Below the pieces are notes generated by a model that saw nothing but the letters and a program-made list of their open reading frames with translations, had not been told where the DNA came from and did no database searches. Of a stretch of 64,000 nucleotides of DNA, positions 33,974-42,239 are shown piece by piece. The stretch is taken from assembly GCA_016709965.1 (NCBI GenBank), contig JADJLT010000001.1, forward strand, positions 1,447,001 to 1,511,000, in the 5' to 3' direction. Both the position numbers and the translations under genes were made by a program. Position 1 is the first letter of the stretch. Each line of letters opens with the position of its first letter. Origin of the DNA: Betaproteobacteria bacterium. Lineage in GTDB: Bacteria > Pseudomonadota > Gammaproteobacteria > Burkholderiales > Rhodocyclaceae.

Positions 33974-35175
33974 TTGTCTTTCCTGACGAGGATGGTCGAG
34001 TCAGTGGGAAGCAGACTTTCCACGACTGGGCAAGCATTTCCGGTGCGCAGCAGGATGACCTGCTCCCGACCGCGCGCCACCATCACATAGAAGCGTGATT
34101 TCAGCGTATGAATATCCAGCTTGGGTTTGTGTTGATCGATATTGGCAAGAATGGCAACATCGAACTCCAGCCCTTTGCAGGACTGTGCGTTGATGATCAT
34201 GATTCCACCTTGCCCAAAATCCAGCGGTTCTTGTTGTCCAGAAACAAAGGTTTGTATGAGTGGTTTGTCATTGTCCAACCTTGGGTTGGCCTTGATAAGG
34301 GCTTCATAAAACCTTTCACGAATTCCATTGTCAGGGGCGATGATTCCAATAAGTTTGCTTTGGAAACGATCACTCAACTGAAGAATTCGCTCAACGATTT
34401 CATTTAATGATGGCTGACCAATAGCTCCGTACGTCCAGAGCTCCGGACATGTAGCAGTGGCTTTTGGATCGGGTAGTTCTGGCCTTGGGCTAGCGGGGTC
34501 AGCTGGATAAAAGTGCTGTGCTAGCTGCGCAATGGGACGGGTATTTCGATAGTTTGACTTAAGCTCTAGAGTGTCCGTCGTATTGATTGCCAGGGCATTT
34601 TCGATGTCTTGACGTGAACTGCATTTATCAGGCTGCAGTTGTTGATTCTGATCAGCCACGACATAAAAATTTTCGGCTCCCCATCCTGCGAGTGTGAAAT
34701 AAAACTGGGGAGGCATATCTTGCCCTTCATCAATGAGCAAAAAATGGCTTCCGTTCAGAGGTAATTCAATCCCTTTATGGATGTCAGATGTTTTCTCGAC
34801 AGCTTTCCAGTCAATCGGTTTATAGGCACCAGGATCTTCTTGGGGTATTGTAGGGACTGCTACTTTGAAAATGTACTTGTACATATCCCTGAACCATTTT
34901 TCCCAAGTATTTGAGACCAATGGTTGGGTGAAACCGAACAGGTGTCGGTTCGAACCATTCAGCAAATGGTTGTAGACAAGGATTCGATATTTTTTTTGAT
35001 CTGCGGCCAATCTCCGTGCACGAAGTAAGGCCACCACCGACTTGCCTGTTCCAGGCCCACCAATGATGAGATGCTGTCCCTCCAAGGGGAGGGCAAGCGC
35101 CTCGTCCTGGTCTTTGTTAAGGTCCTGAATGCCGGGCAGGACAAAACGGCGAGTGCGGTCTCCAGGCATGGTCAC
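33970..35175 (-). CDS. SF1 (UvrD/Rep-like) ATPase
   Basis: This is a 401-residue minimal superfamily-1 helicase-like protein: Walker A (LIIGGPGTGKSVVALLRAR), Walker B (LLIDEGQDMPPQFY), Q/arginine segment (ELKSNYRNTRPIAQLAQ) and motif V/VI (IINAQSCKGLEFDVAIL ... FYVMVARGREQVILL). Domains 1B/2B are short, so it may be a DNA-dependent ATPase/translocase and not a processive helicase. The GTG 35175 start overlaps the drmB stop (GTGA); ATG 35169 is an alternative. The next gene overlaps by 4 bases. It is the third gene of the drmA-drmB operon and is not part of canonical DISARM. Confidence 0.86.
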   Translation of the reverse strand: MTMPGDRTRRFVLPGIQDLNKDQDEALALPLEGQHLIIGGPGTGKSVVALLRARRLAADQKKYRILVYNHLLNGSNRHLFGFTQPLVSNTWEKWFRDMYKYIFKVAVPTIPQEDPGAYKPIDWKAVEKTSDIHKGIELPLNGSHFLLIDEGQDMPPQFYFTLAGWGAENFYVVADQNQQLQPDKCSSRQDIENALAINTTDTLELKSNYRNTRPIAQLAQHFYPADPASPRPELPDPKATATCPELWTYGAIGQPSLNEIVERILQLSDRFQSKLIGIIAPDNGIRERFYEALIKANPRLDNDKPLIQTFVSGQQEPLDFGQGGIMIINAQSCKGLEFDVAILANIDQHKPKLDIHTLKSRFYVMVARGREQVILLRTGNACPVVESLLPTDSTILVRKDK

Positions 35176-37004
35176 TGCACGCCGAAGAATGAAGTTAGTC
35201 CATGACTATCATCGCCTTTGATGAAGCTGCGATCCAGCAAAGTATTGCCGTATTCACAGGCCGGTTCCGGCACCAACGCGCACGCATGGCAGGCGGATCT
35301 GTTCAGCAGACCCGGCCCTTGCCCATCGTGTTCACTGCACACAGGGTCGAGCGAACACCAACGGGCATGTTCCAGCGCCCGTGACAAAATGCCCAAAAAC
35401 CGCTTTGGTTCGGCCAGTTCCGCCAAGCCCCCCAACGAGCCAGCGAGGTCAGGGACGGCGACATGGATGAGAATGCCTGCCATGCGCTTCGGCGAAAGGG
35501 TGCAATAAATACGCTCGATAAGTGATGCCGCCGGATAGCCACTTTCGGATTCGATCTGCCGCATCAGCAGGTGAGACAGCGTATGGAGCAGCATGAAGCG
35601 CGGTGTCAGCGGATTAGGCTCTTCGCGCCCAGATTGGGCAAACCGAAGCTGCAATTTCTCGAGTCGTGACAGCACAGCAGGTTGTTGTTCCCACTTTCCC
35701 AACTTGCCGTCATCCAGCGCGATGAAGATGCCCTCTCCATACAATTCAATTGCCGGTAGCCAGTCGGACTGCCCAACGATGTCCGGCGGGACTAGGTCTT
35801 CGCCGCCAAGGCGAGTAAATCCACGGAACACTTTTACTGCCTTGAGTCTATCCACGCGCACAAGATGCTGAACGCAGCGGACAATGGTTTTTGATTCTGC
35901 ACTCACATCAGCAGCTTCCAATGCGCGCCATTCGTCACTTTTGTTCCGCGTAACTAGATCTTCGTCATCGCGCTGATCTTTCAGGATTTCCAGATAAGCC
36001 TCGAACTCACTCTCCCGTAACTGTCCTGGCGTGAGGTTTTCGCCATACAAGGGATATCCGCGATCGAGTTCAGCCAAAGCAGCCTCGATATCCTGTGGTT
36101 GGCATCGGTACTCGGTTGCCAGAGTTTTGATGGCAGACTTTTTCGCCAATGGTGTTCTGGCATTATCAATTTTTTTGCGCTCGACCGAATTTCGATAGAG
36201 GAGATCGACAACAGTGCCTTTGCGAACGCGGGATTCCGGCGGAATGATCAACACGGATACCACTGTGGGCGAATAGGCGCGGGTGTCATTAATGGCAAGC
36301 ACCTGGGCTAGGTTTTGCCTGCCCTCATCGGGGTCGCCGGGTGGTGCGATATCGGGTGGTGCGCAATCATCCTTTGTCCAAGGTTGCATGCGTTCCTGGC
36401 CGAAGGGTAGTCGTTCATCGCCGCGAAATCTTGTCTCGGCACTACATGCATCACAACGCAAGATGCGCTGTTCGTAGCCACGATCAATCAGTTGAAGCCG
36501 GTCGCGTATCTTGCAGTTATGTTGGGCTGGATTGCGTGCATCTCGATGGGCAAGAAAATGCCATGGCACATCGGCCAAGTATCCAGCCGGGTGAGCCATG
36601 ACCCAAGTAACCTGTTCCAATCTCGGCTTGTTTTTGCACTGCTCCCAATGGCAATGAGGTGCGCTCTCAGTCGGAGCATCTTTCCACGGGCGCAGATAGA
36701 GCGCGCCGCAACTCGGGCAGCGCATCCAGGACGGAAACCTCGTTGCTGGCACACAACTGCCATCGATCTGGCCATTGGCCAACTCCTTGGCAACCGGCGG
36801 CTCGCGTAGCGCTTGAGAAATTTCCAGCGCGGCGCGGACGCGCTCGACGTATGGAATCAGTTTTCCGGCAGGTTCGCCTTGGCGATCAGTCCACTGGCGG
36901 GTGTCCTGAACCACCGCCAGGCTATTCGCTCCACGGACAATCGCGCCGACGCCGCTCTGGCCCAACACATGTGACAAACGCACTGGAATCAATTCATTGG
37001 ACAT
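35172..37004 (-). CDS. drmB: DUF1998 protein, DrmB-like
   Basis: The 610-residue protein has the DrmB-type start (LSHVLGQSGVGAIV), a Cys pair region (MRCPSCGALYLRPW) with further zinc-type cysteines (LRCDACSAETRFRG), and a C-terminal DUF1998 domain. The DUF1998 cysteine motif is clear: CSEHDGQGPGLLNRSACHAC, then EPACEYGNTLLDRSFI. In DISARM, DrmB partners the DrmA helicase to form the DNA-binding core. It lies 3 bp after drmA. The assignment to DISARM DrmB rests on DUF1998 plus the adjacent DrmA-type helicase; standalone DUF1998 proteins of other systems (e.g. Druantia-related) are a lesser alternative. Confidence 0.85.
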   Translation of the reverse strand: MSNELIPVRLSHVLGQSGVGAIVRGANSLAVVQDTRQWTDRQGEPAGKLIPYVERVRAALEISQALREPPVAKELANGQIDGSCVPATRFPSWMRCPSCGALYLRPWKDAPTESAPHCHWEQCKNKPRLEQVTWVMAHPAGYLADVPWHFLAHRDARNPAQHNCKIRDRLQLIDRGYEQRILRCDACSAETRFRGDERLPFGQERMQPWTKDDCAPPDIAPPGDPDEGRQNLAQVLAINDTRAYSPTVVSVLIIPPESRVRKGTVVDLLYRNSVERKKIDNARTPLAKKSAIKTLATEYRCQPQDIEAALAELDRGYPLYGENLTPGQLRESEFEAYLEILKDQRDDEDLVTRNKSDEWRALEAADVSAESKTIVRCVQHLVRVDRLKAVKVFRGFTRLGGEDLVPPDIVGQSDWLPAIELYGEGIFIALDDGKLGKWEQQPAVLSRLEKLQLRFAQSGREEPNPLTPRFMLLHTLSHLLMRQIESESGYPAASLIERIYCTLSPKRMAGILIHVAVPDLAGSLGGLAELAEPKRFLGILSRALEHARWCSLDPVCSEHDGQGPGLLNRSACHACALVPEPACEYGNTLLDRSFIKGDDSHGLTSFFGVQ

Positions 37005-37007
37005 GGG

Positions 37008-40000
37008 TTAGAGCGCCTTGAGCAGTGCACTGTTTTCGACATTGCGCAAGGATTGCAATGTCGCCCATAGACCACGAATCCGGTCATCGTGGTTGTAGAG
37101 CAAACGATCACGCCCGGTATCTCGATCTGGAACCTGATATTCCAATTTTCTGCGTGAATCACGACAGCGCTCGACTTCGTTCCGCCATTCCGCGACAAGG
37201 GCGTCGATATGCGCATCCACGTCGCCAGAGTTCTCTGAAACGGATTGCTTGCAGCGTCGCTTTAGGCGATCAATGGTCTTGGCAATTAATGCGTCACTCG
37301 GATCGAAATCACCCGCATTTTCGTTGCCAAGCATCCCTTTCCCTGTGTGGCGGATGACGATGACCAATGCCGCGTGCAGGGCGCGCATCCGCGCCTGATA
37401 AGTATAGGGCGTGACACTGGTGGGTTCAACGAAGCGATAGAACGCGTCGTGATACGGACGAAAGCTTTCGTAATGTGACAGGCTGCGTGCCTGGTCGCGA
37501 TAATAATTGGCGAATACCAAGCCGGGAACTTCGCTTCGTCCCACACGGCTGCTGGCCTGGATGTATTCCGCTGTGGTCAGGGGCTGGCCGTTGATGATCA
37601 TTAAGCCAAGTCGCCCCACATCCAACCCGACTGAAATCATATTGGTGGCCAGAACTGCATCTAGGCAGCCCTCTACATCGCATTCCCTGTTCAACCTGGC
37701 AAATATGTCTGCATTTTGCTCGGCTGTTTGCAGACTAGTTAGCTGGGCAATGCTGGGCGTCGTCCGATTGTCATTTCCAGGTCGGGGTTGCAACAGCCGC
37801 ATAAAGTCTCGGACAGCACTGGAAAACGCCGTATGACTGTTACCCACGCCCTTCAAGCTACCGTGATACACCATTTGTGTCCACCATGCGTCCAGTAACT
37901 CTCGCTGATCCTGTTCGCTTCCAAACAAGGCGTTCGGGGCCAGCAATAGGGTAGCGGCGAGCGGCGCCATGCAAGCTTGGCGGTTTAGCATGGGCGCCAG
38001 ATAGCCGACGTAAATGCGGCCCGGGCGCTGCGTCAAAGGCACCGTTCTGGCAAAGAAAGAGTCATCGCAGTTCATGCCTGGCGGCGGAAATATGGCCACG
38101 TCTCGGCCATATAGCCGTTTAACCTGTTGGCTCGCCATGCGAATGGTGGCGGTTGATGCAATGTATTTCGGATACAAGCCACGCGATTGAACGACGGTAT
38201 CTATGGCCGCTTCATACAGCCCAGCGACTGAACCGAGTGCGCCCGCGATCAGGTGCAACTCATCCTGAATGATGAGTTCTGGCGGCAAATGCCGCATTCC
38301 GCCGAAGAAGGCATTGGCACGCTCTTCCCAGGCCAGCCGGGCAAACTTGTCCACGGTAGCGACCAGCATGGTTGGCGGTTCGGCATACAAGGCCTCGTCC
38401 ACGACGTTGCACGGTAGCCTGCCAGAGACAGAAGCACCGAAACTGCAATCTGTATTTCTACACAAGAAATGAAACCGCTGTTCCGTGCTGTCGTAATTGC
38501 GTTTTGCCGAAAAAGCATCGCCGCACCAAGGGCAATGGTCGAGTACCAGTGCCGGTTTATCGCCAGTGATGCAGGACCTTTCCAAAAGTTCTGCGGCCTT
38601 CTGGAAGGTATTCGGACTGGTGGCTTCGCCAACCCACATGCCGACAGAGATCGCCTCCACGCCAAGGTCATTGCGCTCACGACGAATCAATTCCAGTGCG
38701 CAGATCAAGCGCGTGGCACGTATAAATTGATCGCGCGTCAACAGGCGCAAGGTGTAACGCATCAAAACCGTCGTCCCACCTCCCGTATCAGGGTAGCGTA
38801 GGCGCCTCAACGCGATCTGGAATGCAATCAAGCCAAGATATGCCTCCGTCTTGCCACCGCCAGTCGGAAACCAGATAAGGTCGAGCGTGTCGCGGAAGTC
38901 GCTTTCCGGATTTGCGGCGGATTCTAAGGTGGTCAGCAAAAATGCCAACTGGAAAGGACGCCAGCGGTAGGCATCGTCACCGCGGGGCTTGCCATGCAGC
39001 CTATCGCTCTGGCGCATCTGATCCAGCATGGCACGATTGGCCAGCGTAAAGGCCTGTCGAACCCGCTCATCCTTGCTCAGCAAACTCAGCCCAGTGCGCA
39101 TGCGCAACACTGCGACGAGCATCCGACCCACGATGCGAATTGCCGCAGCGCGATCGTCCTCTGATTGTTCTGTGATGCTTCTCTCTTGTTCGGAAACCCA
39201 ATTGGCGTATCCATCCACGAAAGCATTGAGTTCAGACTGAATGCCTGCATGCATGTCATTTATTGCTGACAGCCTTGCAAGCGATAGAACCGAATCGCCG
39301 CTTGCGCGAGTGTCGGCAGTCATCTGCGGCACTTCTACCGCCGGCATCATATCGGAGTAGATCTCGATCACTTTGCCGCTTTCGACTTTCCATTCAGCAG
39401 CACAGCCGTGACCGATGGCATAGACATGTCGTCGTGTGTATTGTAGTTCGATCTCTTGCTCTTCCCTGTCGAGCAGATTTCGATCCACGCGAGGATAGGC
39501 TCCCACTTCACCAACGTCGATCACGCAGCGCAGAGATGCTTCGAACAAAGTCTTTTCGGCGCGTTCGAAGATAAAATCCCCTGCCGTCTGTTCTTCGTTT
39601 AAGACTTCATTCGAGTTGCAAAGAGAAATCGTCGCAATCCAGCCGTCGGCGAAACGCCGCCACTCAACGTCCAGGCGGGCGTTGCCGCCAAGTTTTTTTT
39701 CAAAGCTCTGGCGTGAATCTTTCGATGGGCACGCAACGTTTACAAACTCGTCGTTTTCATGAACTCCTGAGACAGTACTTTTTCGAGTCCAGACATTTTT
39801 GAACCGCCCACGCTCATCTCGCTCGGTTCTTTCGTACCGGGCAGCACGGCAGAGAATTTGAAAGCGAATATTCTCCCCTTTGATGAAGAACGAGAAACCT
39901 AGTGAAGAAGGCGGTATATAGCGCCGCACAACCGCTGGCTCTTCTTTTGTTTCTCCTGTTCCGTTGGGCAGGGAATCATCCTCACCCCCATCATCGGCGG

Positions 40001-40199
40001 CAGGATCAATGCCTTCGCCGGAAGGAGAAATTGGATACAGTGCCCCACTGGGGAAACGCTCTGTAGGCAACACACCAACGATATCCGAACCGTCTTCCAT
40101 AGAATCTGGAGGCCCGATCAGTTGCTTGCGCACCCAATCAATCAGGCGCTTTCGGGGCTCAACGAAGATGTTTTTCTGTGGGACACTTTGGGTCTTCAT
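37008..40199 (-). CDS. drmA: DrmA-like DISARM helicase
   Basis: The 1063-residue SF2 helicase has Walker A LIWFPTGGGKTEAYLGL, motif II IIQDELHLIAG, motif III YIASTATIRM, and motifs V/VI LATNMISVGLDVGRLGLMI and QASSRVGRSEVPGLVF. A zinc-ribbon-like insertion (CPWCGDAFS...CRNTDC) separates motifs Ia and II. The N-terminal ~300 residues carry the beta-rich PPSSLGFSFFIKGENIRFQI region typical of DrmA. ATG 40199 (MKTQSVPQKN) is preferred; the frame stays open to GTG 40334 through a decayed HTH sequence. First gene of a five-gene operon. No DISARM methylase (drmMI/drmMII), drmD/drmE or drmC is present in the window. Confidence 0.87.
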   Translation of the reverse strand: MKTQSVPQKNIFVEPRKRLIDWVRKQLIGPPDSMEDGSDIVGVLPTERFPSGALYPISPSGEGIDPAADDGGEDDSLPNGTGETKEEPAVVRRYIPPSSLGFSFFIKGENIRFQILCRAARYERTERDERGRFKNVWTRKSTVSGVHENDEFVNVACPSKDSRQSFEKKLGGNARLDVEWRRFADGWIATISLCNSNEVLNEEQTAGDFIFERAEKTLFEASLRCVIDVGEVGAYPRVDRNLLDREEQEIELQYTRRHVYAIGHGCAAEWKVESGKVIEIYSDMMPAVEVPQMTADTRASGDSVLSLARLSAINDMHAGIQSELNAFVDGYANWVSEQERSITEQSEDDRAAAIRIVGRMLVAVLRMRTGLSLLSKDERVRQAFTLANRAMLDQMRQSDRLHGKPRGDDAYRWRPFQLAFLLTTLESAANPESDFRDTLDLIWFPTGGGKTEAYLGLIAFQIALRRLRYPDTGGGTTVLMRYTLRLLTRDQFIRATRLICALELIRRERNDLGVEAISVGMWVGEATSPNTFQKAAELLERSCITGDKPALVLDHCPWCGDAFSAKRNYDSTEQRFHFLCRNTDCSFGASVSGRLPCNVVDEALYAEPPTMLVATVDKFARLAWEERANAFFGGMRHLPPELIIQDELHLIAGALGSVAGLYEAAIDTVVQSRGLYPKYIASTATIRMASQQVKRLYGRDVAIFPPPGMNCDDSFFARTVPLTQRPGRIYVGYLAPMLNRQACMAPLAATLLLAPNALFGSEQDQRELLDAWWTQMVYHGSLKGVGNSHTAFSSAVRDFMRLLQPRPGNDNRTTPSIAQLTSLQTAEQNADIFARLNRECDVEGCLDAVLATNMISVGLDVGRLGLMIINGQPLTTAEYIQASSRVGRSEVPGLVFANYYRDQARSLSHYESFRPYHDAFYRFVEPTSVTPYTYQARMRALHAALVIVIRHTGKGMLGNENAGDFDPSDALIAKTIDRLKRRCKQSVSENSGDVDAHIDALVAEWRNEVERCRDSRRKLEYQVPDRDTGRDRLLYNHDDRIRGLWATLQSLRNVENSALLKAL

Positions 40200-40458
40200 T
40201 ACAGACTGCCTCAACCGATCAGAGTCTTGAAACTGGTCGCCAGCAGCGATGTATTCAATTTCGCGGACGTTCTTATTAAATTCCATCAGGCCGTAACCAT
40301 CCATCATCCGCAACGTACGTGACAGGTTCTTCACCTGTCGCCCAGTGAGTTCAGTCAGCGATTTGGGTCGCTTGTCGCGGATTAGGAGCAGTAAGGAAGA
40401 TTGTCCTCAATAGCACCGCCTCAATCGTGGTCATCGAGGGGAACCAGACTGTCGGCAT
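40200..40458 (-). pseudogene. Decayed HTH regulator/antitoxin (HVO_A0114-like) running into drmA
   Basis: Two minus-strand frames together resemble one small HTH regulator. The first reads MPTVWFPSMTTIEAVLL from 40458. The second reads SLLLLIRDKRPKSLTELTGR and QVKNLSRTLRMMDGYGLMEF before passing in frame into drmA. A single-base frameshift near 40400 would join them. LIRxxRPxSLxELTGRxxxNLSRTL is typical of HVO_A0114/TumA-like proteins, some of which are antitoxins. Its lack of a stop before drmA means either an N-terminal fusion or loss of the regulator. No partner toxin is visible upstream. The identification is tentative. Confidence 0.45.
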
Positions 40459-41026
40459 TTCCTTTCCCGGAGGCGACACCAAGTCATCGGAGCAACGAAT
40501 ACCAACGACACAACGCTTTATATCGAGGGTACTAAGAGGCTTGTCATAATTGGAGCATTTTATCCATTTGACACAACCGCATCCAGCTTTTGCTGAAGAA
40601 CTTGGCTTCCTTATAGTTTAGCCCGTGAATGGGGGCAGCAGCCTGCCATAACAACCAAACCCACCGCCCTCGAATCCTAAACGGTCGAATTTTAGATTTG
40701 GCCAGACTGCAGTCACATGGCTTTCCTCTCCATATACTGGTGCTTGTGAGTACTAGCTGGCGTGCTGGTGGCAAATGATTTTGCGCTAGAAAACCACTTC
40801 TGAGACGAATGAAAAAGGCAACCCCGAAGGACAGCCTGATGCAATTTTTTGTGTGACAACGTCCAGGTAATCGACACCGAACCTTACCGAACTTTCTGCT
40901 GAAATATGAAAGGACGCCGCCGCAACATATTTCCCAACTGGCGGAATGCTGTCGGGTAACTGTCGTGTTCTGCCATCACGCATGTGGGCATTCTGGCTAC
41001 ACTTTCAAAACACAAGGAATGTCGCC
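40459..41026. other. Intergenic region between drm operon and XRE gene
   Basis: No gene supported. It should contain the divergent promoters of the drm operon and the XRE gene, and it holds one copy of the putative integrase arm repeat (40876-40892). Confidence 0.35.
40876..40892 (+). repeat. Putative integrase arm-type site, copy 1
   Basis: accgaaccttaccgaac, two TACCGAAC/CACCGAAC half-repeats, exactly matches 59308-59324 next to att3 and resembles 41933-41952 next to att2. It is about 910 bases left of att2, at the right end of element A. Confidence 0.6.
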
Positions 41027-41719
41027 ATGAGCCAAACAACTCAAATCAAGCCGCGTCTGATTACCGATGAGGAACTCGGAGCATTCATCAAAACCTACCG
41101 CGAGATGCGCCAATGGTCACAGGAAACATTGTCGGCGTTGTCAGGTCTGAGTACGCGGACAATCCAGCGAACTGAACGTGGCGAGCCATCGGCACCCGAC
41201 ACCCGCCGCGCACTCGCTCGCGCCTTCGAGTTCGAGGACATCGACCTTTTCAACAAGCCGATGCTGATTCCTAGCGACGATGAACTGGCTGCCGAACGCA
41301 AGCGGATTGAGGAAGAGTACCTGACCATCAATGCCACGATGCTGAGTTCAGGAAAGGTACTTGCCCAGCATGCTGAATCAGCCACGATGGACATGACCAG
41401 TGAGCGGGACGAGCTGTCCGGTGAAGCGGCAGCAACCTTCGCACAACTAACCGACTACATGCGCGACTATCGCGATGTCGCCACAGACTACTCTGCAATC
41501 GCCAAGCTAGACATTCACGCTGAGCTGCAGGACATCATTGATCAGCTAGGCAACCTTGGCGCAACTATTGTGGTTGCGACACGAAAAGTTCGGATTGTTG
41601 GTAGGAACTGGGAAGACAAGACGCCTTGGGAGTGCAACCTGCTTTACATGGTCGCCTGCAAGAAGGGTAACGAACCTAGCACCCTGATCGTTCCCAAAAA
41701 GGTCGACTTCCGCTTCTAA
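41027..41719 (+). CDS. XRE-family transcriptional regulator
   Basis: This 230-residue protein has an N-terminal HTH_3 domain (about 15-70: LGAFIKTYREMRQWSQETLSALSGLSTRTIQRTERGEPS) and a C-terminal region of about 150 residues with no recognised domain. ATG 41027 follows AAGGA at 9-base spacing. The gene is divergent from the drm operon and is the last gene of element A before att2. It may repress the drm genes or control excision, but the sequence does not decide between these. A terminator follows at 41764. Confidence 0.82.
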   Translation: MSQTTQIKPRLITDEELGAFIKTYREMRQWSQETLSALSGLSTRTIQRTERGEPSAPDTRRALARAFEFEDIDLFNKPMLIPSDDELAAERKRIEEEYLTINATMLSSGKVLAQHAESATMDMTSERDELSGEAAATFAQLTDYMRDYRDVATDYSAIAKLDIHAELQDIIDQLGNLGATIVVATRKVRIVGRNWEDKTPWECNLLYMVACKKGNEPSTLIVPKKVDFRF

Positions 41720-41763
41720 CCTCGAAGGGATGGGCCGAAAACCGTCTCGACCGACAAGAAAAA

Positions 41764-41791
41764 AGCCCCTGACCACTAGGATCAAGGGCTT
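41764..41791. terminator. Bidirectional terminator left of att2
   Basis: AAGCCCCTGA pairs with TCAAGGGCTT around a 9-base loop (one mismatch), with A- and T-rich flanks. It can terminate the XRE gene on the plus strand and would serve as terminator for a tRNA rebuilt at att2 on the minus strand. Confidence 0.65.
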
Positions 41792-41803
41792 CTTACTTTA
41801 TTC

Positions 41804-41848
41804 TGGTGGCCAATCGCGGAATCGAACCACGGACACGCGGATTTTCAA
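41804..41848 (-). repeat. att2: internal copy of the tRNA-Phe 3' end (junction of elements A and B)
   Basis: These 45 bases are identical to att1 and att3. No tRNA 5' part follows, so it is an attachment site. It separates element A (with the drm and R-M genes) from element B (with integrase and replication protein), showing two successive insertions at one tRNA. Confidence 0.93.
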
Positions 41849-41932
41849 GACAAATCACTCGACTTGCATCGATCCGCTCAACTCGAAGAATTGTAACAAA
41901 TTTCCTGCCCTTCCGGCCGACCGTCGAAACCC

Positions 41933-41952
41933 TACCGAACCCCCTACCGAAC
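41933..41952 (+). repeat. Putative integrase arm-type sites, tandem pair
   Basis: Two tandem CCCTACCGAAC units (TACCGAAC at 41933 and 41945), 85 bases right of att2. Related to 40876-40892 and 59308-59324. Confidence 0.6.
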
Positions 41953-42064
41953 TTTTGTGGCTTATCGGTTGCTGGCTGGCCATTTTGTCGAACAGCATCA
42001 ATGGGATGCGCCGGATTTCACCGATCCGCTGCCGATATTGCGCTGGTGCCTCGGACTGCCACTT

Positions 42065-42084
42065 CCGCATTTGGCCAAATGCGG
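42065..42084. promoter_or_regulatory. 20-bp perfect palindrome
   Basis: ccgcatttggccaaatgcgg is a perfect palindrome without spacer, 217 bases inside the left end of element B. It could be an operator or an excisionase/regulator site. Its centre is also a TGGCCA restriction palindrome. Confidence 0.4.
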
Positions 42085-42239
42085 CAGTCGCCTATTCTCC
42101 AGAACCGTGATCTGAACGGCTGCTTGTCGCAGCCGAAACCTGCCCGCCCCCCAGCCTTTGCTGATGTTGCGCCATATGAGGGACGGTGTCAGCAAAGCGA
42201 CAGGTTCCGAACAATCGTTTAGCCGGGTGACCTAGAAAT

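Larger units (their letters stand above)
41849..42239. other. Left end of element B, non-coding
   Basis: 390 bases without a supported gene. It contains arm-type repeats (41933-41952) and a 20-bp perfect palindrome (42065-42084). Confidence 0.5.

Noticed and set aside
20033..40334. BREX or Druantia locus
   Set aside because: No PglX/PglZ/BrxC/BrxL-type proteins. The DUF1998 protein is a separate 610-aa DrmB-like chain and not a fused DruE-type helicase.
37008..40334. Canonical class 1 or class 2 DISARM
   Set aside because: drmA and drmB are recognisable, but no drmC phospholipase D, no DISARM methylase and no drmD/drmE lie in the operon. hsdM belongs to a separate type I operon.
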